Assembly: GCA_016183815.1 (NCBI GenBank)
Contig: JACPDW010000006.1
Coordinates: 124,001 to 188,000 of the forward strand
Reading direction: 5' to 3'
From: Flavobacteriia bacterium
GTDB taxonomy: Bacteria; Bacteroidota; Bacteroidia; Flavobacteriales_D; Crocinitomicaceae
Length of the DNA: 64,000 bases
The notes beneath the pieces were generated by a model. The model worked only from the letters and a program-made list of their open reading frames with translations. It had not been told where the DNA came from and did no database searches. The position numbers were made by a program, and so were the translations under genes. This document shows, in pieces, positions 60,530 through 64,000 of the stretch (positions are counted from its first letter, which is position 1; each line of letters begins with the position of its first letter).

Positions 60530-63457
60530 TTATAAATATTTTTTAATTGCTTCGTACATAACTTTCTGAATTTCAGTACGAATGTTCATTGTTTGAATTT
60601 TTCTGTTTTCAGCATCTGGATTTACTCTGTTTGATAAAAAAACATAATTTACTTCATAAAAAGGATCAACCCATGTCAAAGTACCAGTAAAACCAGAATG
60701 TCCGTAACTTTTTTCGGAAACAAGAGGACAAGCGGTACCTCCAATTTTATTTAATGTAGGTTTGTCAAAACCAGCGCCTCTCCTATTTCCAGGAAATTGT
60801 GTTGAAGTATATTTTTGTATTACAGCTGGAGAAAGATAACTTTTGTTGGAATAATTTCCTTTATTTAACAGCATTTGCATTAATATTGCTAAATCATTTG
60901 CATTAGAAAACAAACCAGCGTGACCACCTACACCTCCCAACATCGCAGCACCTGGGTCGTGAACAAAACCTTGTATTAATTGTTTTCTAAAAATCGTATC
61001 ATTTTCTGTTGGTGTAACTTGTTTTTTATCAAACTTTTTTAAAGGATTATAACATAAATAATGAAGTCCTAAAGGTTTATAAAAATGTTGATTCAAATAA
61101 ACATCAAGATTCATTTTAGTATTTTTTTCTATAATTTTTTTCACAAAATAATAGGGCAAATCTGAATATTCATATTTAGGATTTGGTTTCAACGCTGTTT
61201 CTAAAATTTGATTGTACAATTTTTTTTCGTAATTTTTTGAAATAAACAAATTGTCAGCAACTTGAATTGGATAATTCTCAGAATTGTAAGTAGAAAAGAT
61301 TCCTTCTTTATATTTTCCATTTTCTAATGTACTTTTATAAAAAGCAATCCAAGGGGTTAACCCTGCTTGATGTGCCAACATACTTTTTAAAGTCAAATTT
61401 TCATATGTTGTACCCGCCACTATTTCAGGCAAATAGTCATTTAAACTTTTTTCTAAAGAAAAATTATTTTGATTGTCCATGTGCATTAAACAAATCATTG
61501 AACCAGCAATTTTACTTATTGATGCAATATCATATAAATGTTGATTGCTCACTGTAGTTGTATCGTCGTAACTTATTTTGCCAAAATTTTTTCTATAAAT
61601 TACTTTTCCTTTAACAGCAAATAATACTTGACAACCAGGAAATGCTTTAGCTTTGATACCACTTAATACTATTTCATCAATAGAATTTAAAGCTTCAGAA
61701 GGAATACCTAATTCTTCAGGAAGTGTATATTTTAAACGATTTATTGCGGGATAATGTTGATGAATTGTCAATTTTGCATCTGCAAGTTGAACGAAATTTT
61801 TTGCTTTAACTTCAATTGCTCCAAACAATTGTTGAATAGCAATGTCATGATAAATTGGATGATTTTCATTACATAAAAGCACAGCTTTAAAAGGCAACAA
61901 ATCTTTTTCATTTAATGCCATTGAGTTACCAAAATAAAGTAAAACATTTTTATACCTACTTTGCAAATTAGAAGACCATTTACTAATTTCTATTGGCAAA
62001 CCAAAATTTTTATTCTTAAGTTGTGAAGTAGTATGAATAACTGTTATAATATTATCAAACTTTCGTTCATTTTCTTTTAAAAATCTCAAACCTGATTCAA
62101 TTGAATCAAAATGAAAATGTAAGGGAGAACCGAAATTTTTCAACATTTCATTGAATGTTGTAGAAGAAGAACCAAATGAAACAAAAACTGTTTTTTCTAA
62201 GTTATTTTGTAAAGGCAATGTTTCTTCATTTTTCACCAAACAACTGGCATTTTCATAAACTTGTCTTTTATTATATTCAATTTGAGTTGGAGTATAGTTT
62301 TTAGCATTGATTTTTGAAAAAAAAGCAAATTGTTTGGCTTTTAATACTTTTAAACAACGTTGATTTAATTCTTGTTCCGAAATTTCTCCTTTTACAATTA
62401 ATTCGTGAATTGCATTTATAGATTCATTGATGGATTCTGGGTACAATAAAATATCATTTCCTGCTAAAAAGGCCTTGACAACAAGTTCTGTTTTTCCATA
62501 TTTGTCTGAAACGGCTTTCATATTTAGGGCATCACTGATTATTAATCCTTTAAAATGTAAATTTTCTTTAAGGTGTTTTTTAATGACAATAGATGAAAGA
62601 GAAGATGGTAATCTTGACTCATCTATCAGTGGTGTTTCTAAATGAGCCATCATAACACTAGAAGCTCCTGATTGAATGCCATTTTCAAAAGGAATCCATT
62701 CATTTTTAGAGAAACTGTCTAAAGGACGTTTGATTTGAGGTAAATCAAAATGAGAATCGACATCAGTATCACCGTGACCAGGAAAATGTTTGATACAGGA
62801 CAAAACACCATTTTCTTCTAACCCTTTCACAAAAGCAGATGTATGTTGGGAAACCAATAGTGTATTTGAACCAAAAGATCTAAACCCAATAACAGGATTT
62901 TGAGGATTTGATTGTATATCAGCTACTGGTGCAAAATTGATGTGTATTCCTAATTCTTTACATTCAAATGCAATTGATTCAGCGATTTTTTTCGTTAAAC
63001 TTGTATCATTAGACAAACCTAAAGTACTATGATAAGGAAATCTATTGTACTCATTAATTCTCATACCAACGCCCCATTCAGCATCCATTCCAATAAGCAA
63101 AGGTATTTTACTGATTTTTTGAAAATTTTGAATGGCTTTTTTACATTGACTTTTTGAATCAGATTGAAAAATAATCAAACCTCCAATTTTATTTTCTATT
63201 ATTAACTGCTCAATTTCTTTTTGATGTTTCTCTTCTTTATTCGGCCAAGTTGCTACCATCATTAATTGTGCAATTTTTTCTTTAACGCTTAATGTTTGTA
63301 AAGTTTTTTCTGCCCAAGAATTTTGAAAATTAAGAAATAAGGGTGGAGTAAAAACCGACTTAGTTGTATTATAATTTTTAAACGAAAAAGAAATAAATAC
63401 AAAAAGGACAAAAAATAAGGAAATTAAGATAATAACTGACTTCAATTTATTCAACAT
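60530..63457 (-). CDS. GH3 beta-N-acetylglucosaminidase fused to a serine beta-lactamase-like domain
   Basis: 975 residues with an N-terminal membrane helix or signal (about 8-28). Residues 50-400 form a NagZ-type GH3 domain: CIKHFPGHGDTDVDSHFDLP carries the acid/base histidine loop and ISDALNMKAV the nucleophile aspartate. A GH3 C-terminal-like domain spans about 420-590. Residues 610-975 form a class C beta-lactamase fold with the SxxK in ASISKIAGSM, YSD in KYEYSDLPYYF and GHSGFTGTLTW. The same two-domain fusion is found in other Bacteroidota and would split GlcNAc from anhydromuropeptides and act on the peptide. All key residues of both halves appear intact. Confidence 0.9.
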   Translation of the reverse strand: MLNKLKSVIILISLFFVLFVFISFSFKNYNTTKSVFTPPLFLNFQNSWAEKTLQTLSVKEKIAQLMMVATWPNKEEKHQKEIEQLIIENKIGGLIIFQSDSKSQCKKAIQNFQKISKIPLLIGMDAEWGVGMRINEYNRFPYHSTLGLSNDTSLTKKIAESIAFECKELGIHINFAPVADIQSNPQNPVIGFRSFGSNTLLVSQHTSAFVKGLEENGVLSCIKHFPGHGDTDVDSHFDLPQIKRPLDSFSKNEWIPFENGIQSGASSVMMAHLETPLIDESRLPSSLSSIVIKKHLKENLHFKGLIISDALNMKAVSDKYGKTELVVKAFLAGNDILLYPESINESINAIHELIVKGEISEQELNQRCLKVLKAKQFAFFSKINAKNYTPTQIEYNKRQVYENASCLVKNEETLPLQNNLEKTVFVSFGSSSTTFNEMLKNFGSPLHFHFDSIESGLRFLKENERKFDNIITVIHTTSQLKNKNFGLPIEISKWSSNLQSRYKNVLLYFGNSMALNEKDLLPFKAVLLCNENHPIYHDIAIQQLFGAIEVKAKNFVQLADAKLTIHQHYPAINRLKYTLPEELGIPSEALNSIDEIVLSGIKAKAFPGCQVLFAVKGKVIYRKNFGKISYDDTTTVSNQHLYDIASISKIAGSMICLMHMDNQNNFSLEKSLNDYLPEIVAGTTYENLTLKSMLAHQAGLTPWIAFYKSTLENGKYKEGIFSTYNSENYPIQVADNLFISKNYEKKLYNQILETALKPNPKYEYSDLPYYFVKKIIEKNTKMNLDVYLNQHFYKPLGLHYLCYNPLKKFDKKQVTPTENDTIFRKQLIQGFVHDPGAAMLGGVGGHAGLFSNANDLAILMQMLLNKGNYSNKSYLSPAVIQKYTSTQFPGNRRGAGFDKPTLNKIGGTACPLVSEKSYGHSGFTGTLTWVDPFYEVNYVFLSNRVNPDAENRKIQTMNIRTEIQKVMYEAIKKYL

Positions 63458-63532
63458 TTTTCTTTTTTATTCAGAGCTTAAAATTAATTAAAGAATTTGA
63501 AATAAATATTTATAATTTTACCTAAACTTTGA

Positions 63533-64000
63533 ATGGAAACAATAATAGAATTTTGTAAATCAAACGACCCTATTTTGGTTGCCTTTTTAGCAACTGCATT
63601 TACTTGGGCATTGACTGCATTGGGTGCAAGTTTAGTTTTTTTCTTTAAAAACCTGAATAGAGGCGTATTAGATGGGATGTTGGGTTTTACTGGTGGTATA
63701 ATGGTTGCTGCAAGTTTTTGGTCATTGTTAAGTCCAGCAATCGAAATGGCTGAAAAAAGTAATCCAAGTATGCCATGGATGCCTGCTGCCGTTGGATTTT
63801 TATTAGGTGCTTTATTTTTATTTTTTTTAGACAAAAAACTTCCACATTTACATATCAATTTCGCAGATCATGAAAATGAGGGAATGAAAACTCAATTACA
63901 CAAAACTGTTTTGTTAGTCCTTGCTATAACTTTACATAACATTCCGGAGGGTTTAGCTGTAGGTGTAATGTTTGGAGCTGCTTCTTTGGGATTACCTGAT
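63533..64000 (+). CDS. ZIP family metal transporter, 3' end missing
   Basis: The plus-strand frame from ATG 63533 is open to the window edge, 156 codons. Hydrophobic helices lie at about residues 14-36, 47-70 and 83-100, with a further one at about 123-150 that contains the ZIP signature HNIPEGLAVGV, giving H135, N136 and E139 as metal ligands. The loop between contains histidines (LPHLHINFADHEN). It imports zinc or another divalent metal. Convergent minus-strand open frames in the same stretch are shadows of this gene. Stop codon lies beyond 64000. Confidence 0.9.
   Translation, partial: METIIEFCKSNDPILVAFLATAFTWALTALGASLVFFFKNLNRGVLDGMLGFTGGIMVAASFWSLLSPAIEMAEKSNPSMPWMPAAVGFLLGALFLFFLDKKLPHLHINFADHENEGMKTQLHKTVLLVLAITLHNIPEGLAVGVMFGAASLGLPD

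Noticed and set aside
63484-63858. 124-codon open frame on the minus strand
   Set aside because: It is antisense to the clear ZIP transporter frame on the plus strand, which carries HNIPEG and membrane helices; the minus-strand product is lysine- and asparagine-rich with no family resemblance.
1-64000. tRNA, rRNA or tmRNA genes
   Set aside because: No GC-rich cloverleaf-like segment or rRNA-like sequence was seen in any spacer; the spacers are short and AT-rich. A covariance-model scan was not possible.

Overview
This is a very AT-rich chromosomal window from a Flavobacteriia/Bacteroidota bacterium. The support comes from the genes themselves: gldF-gldG, a TamL-type lipid-modified BamA homologue, a TonB-dependent receptor beside a DUF5689 lipoprotein, several secreted proteins ending in type IX secretion (T9SS) sorting domains, bacillithiol synthase bshA, and promoters of the form TTG-N17-23-TAnnTTTG. 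Shine-Dalgarno sequences are nearly absent. I could not assign a genus. No rRNA, tRNA, CRISPR array, prophage or intact insertion sequence was seen.

Layout. 1-3269 (+): two envelope glycosyltransferases, the first cut by the window edge, and shikimate kinase. 3259-7370 (-): an overlapping trio of lipoprotein, predicted outer-membrane barrel and secreted repeat protein; the T9SS sorting domain of the last is split off by a one-base frameshift. 7463-8371: a SDR-type epimerase. 8494-10077: a hipBA module with paired palindromes around its promoter. 10152-12551 (-): mtaB and anmK. 12590-13766: acyl-CoA dehydrogenase. 13774-17439 (-): PfkB kinase, DUF349 protein, membrane protein, diacylglycerol kinase. 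17558-21660 (+): gldF, gldG, a DUF4340-like protein and a four-helix membrane protein. 21682-24443 (-): a TsaC-like enzyme, a 17-copy heptamer repeat, a pRiA4b ORF-3-like protein and cca.

24534-37347 is the most coherent accessory region. On the minus strand lie a TonB receptor, a DUF5689 lipoprotein, a T9SS protein with Calx-beta and OB-fold-like parts, the two halves of a 5'-nucleotidase, and a gamma-carbonic-anhydrase-like protein. Divergent on the plus strand are two secreted endonuclease/exonuclease/phosphatase proteins and a DPP-IV-type peptidase. The set reads as an apparatus for taking extracellular nucleic acids or nucleotides apart and importing products. 37348-37850 is a gene-free stretch holding imperfect inverted repeats, probably a mobile-element relic.

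37851-43064 holds PhnA, tamL, a SpoU methyltransferase and ychF. 43324-46312 is a tightly packed operon of an ECF sigma factor, a single-pass membrane protein and two small exported proteins. 46419-52950 (+) holds an outer-membrane protein with a clear terminator, pyrD, an HMG-CoA-lyase-like gene, two lipoproteins, mpl and a sugar transferase. Then clpC (-), gyrA and a TPR protein (+), bshA and a GH3/beta-lactamase fusion (-), and the start of a ZIP metal transporter (+) that runs off the end.

Pathway links. Peptidoglycan recycling is represented three times: the GH3/serine-hydrolase fusion, AnmK and Mpl. The envelope and T9SS theme recurs in TamL, GldF/G and at least three sorting-domain proteins. 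Functions are assigned from recognisable motifs read by eye; no database search was run.
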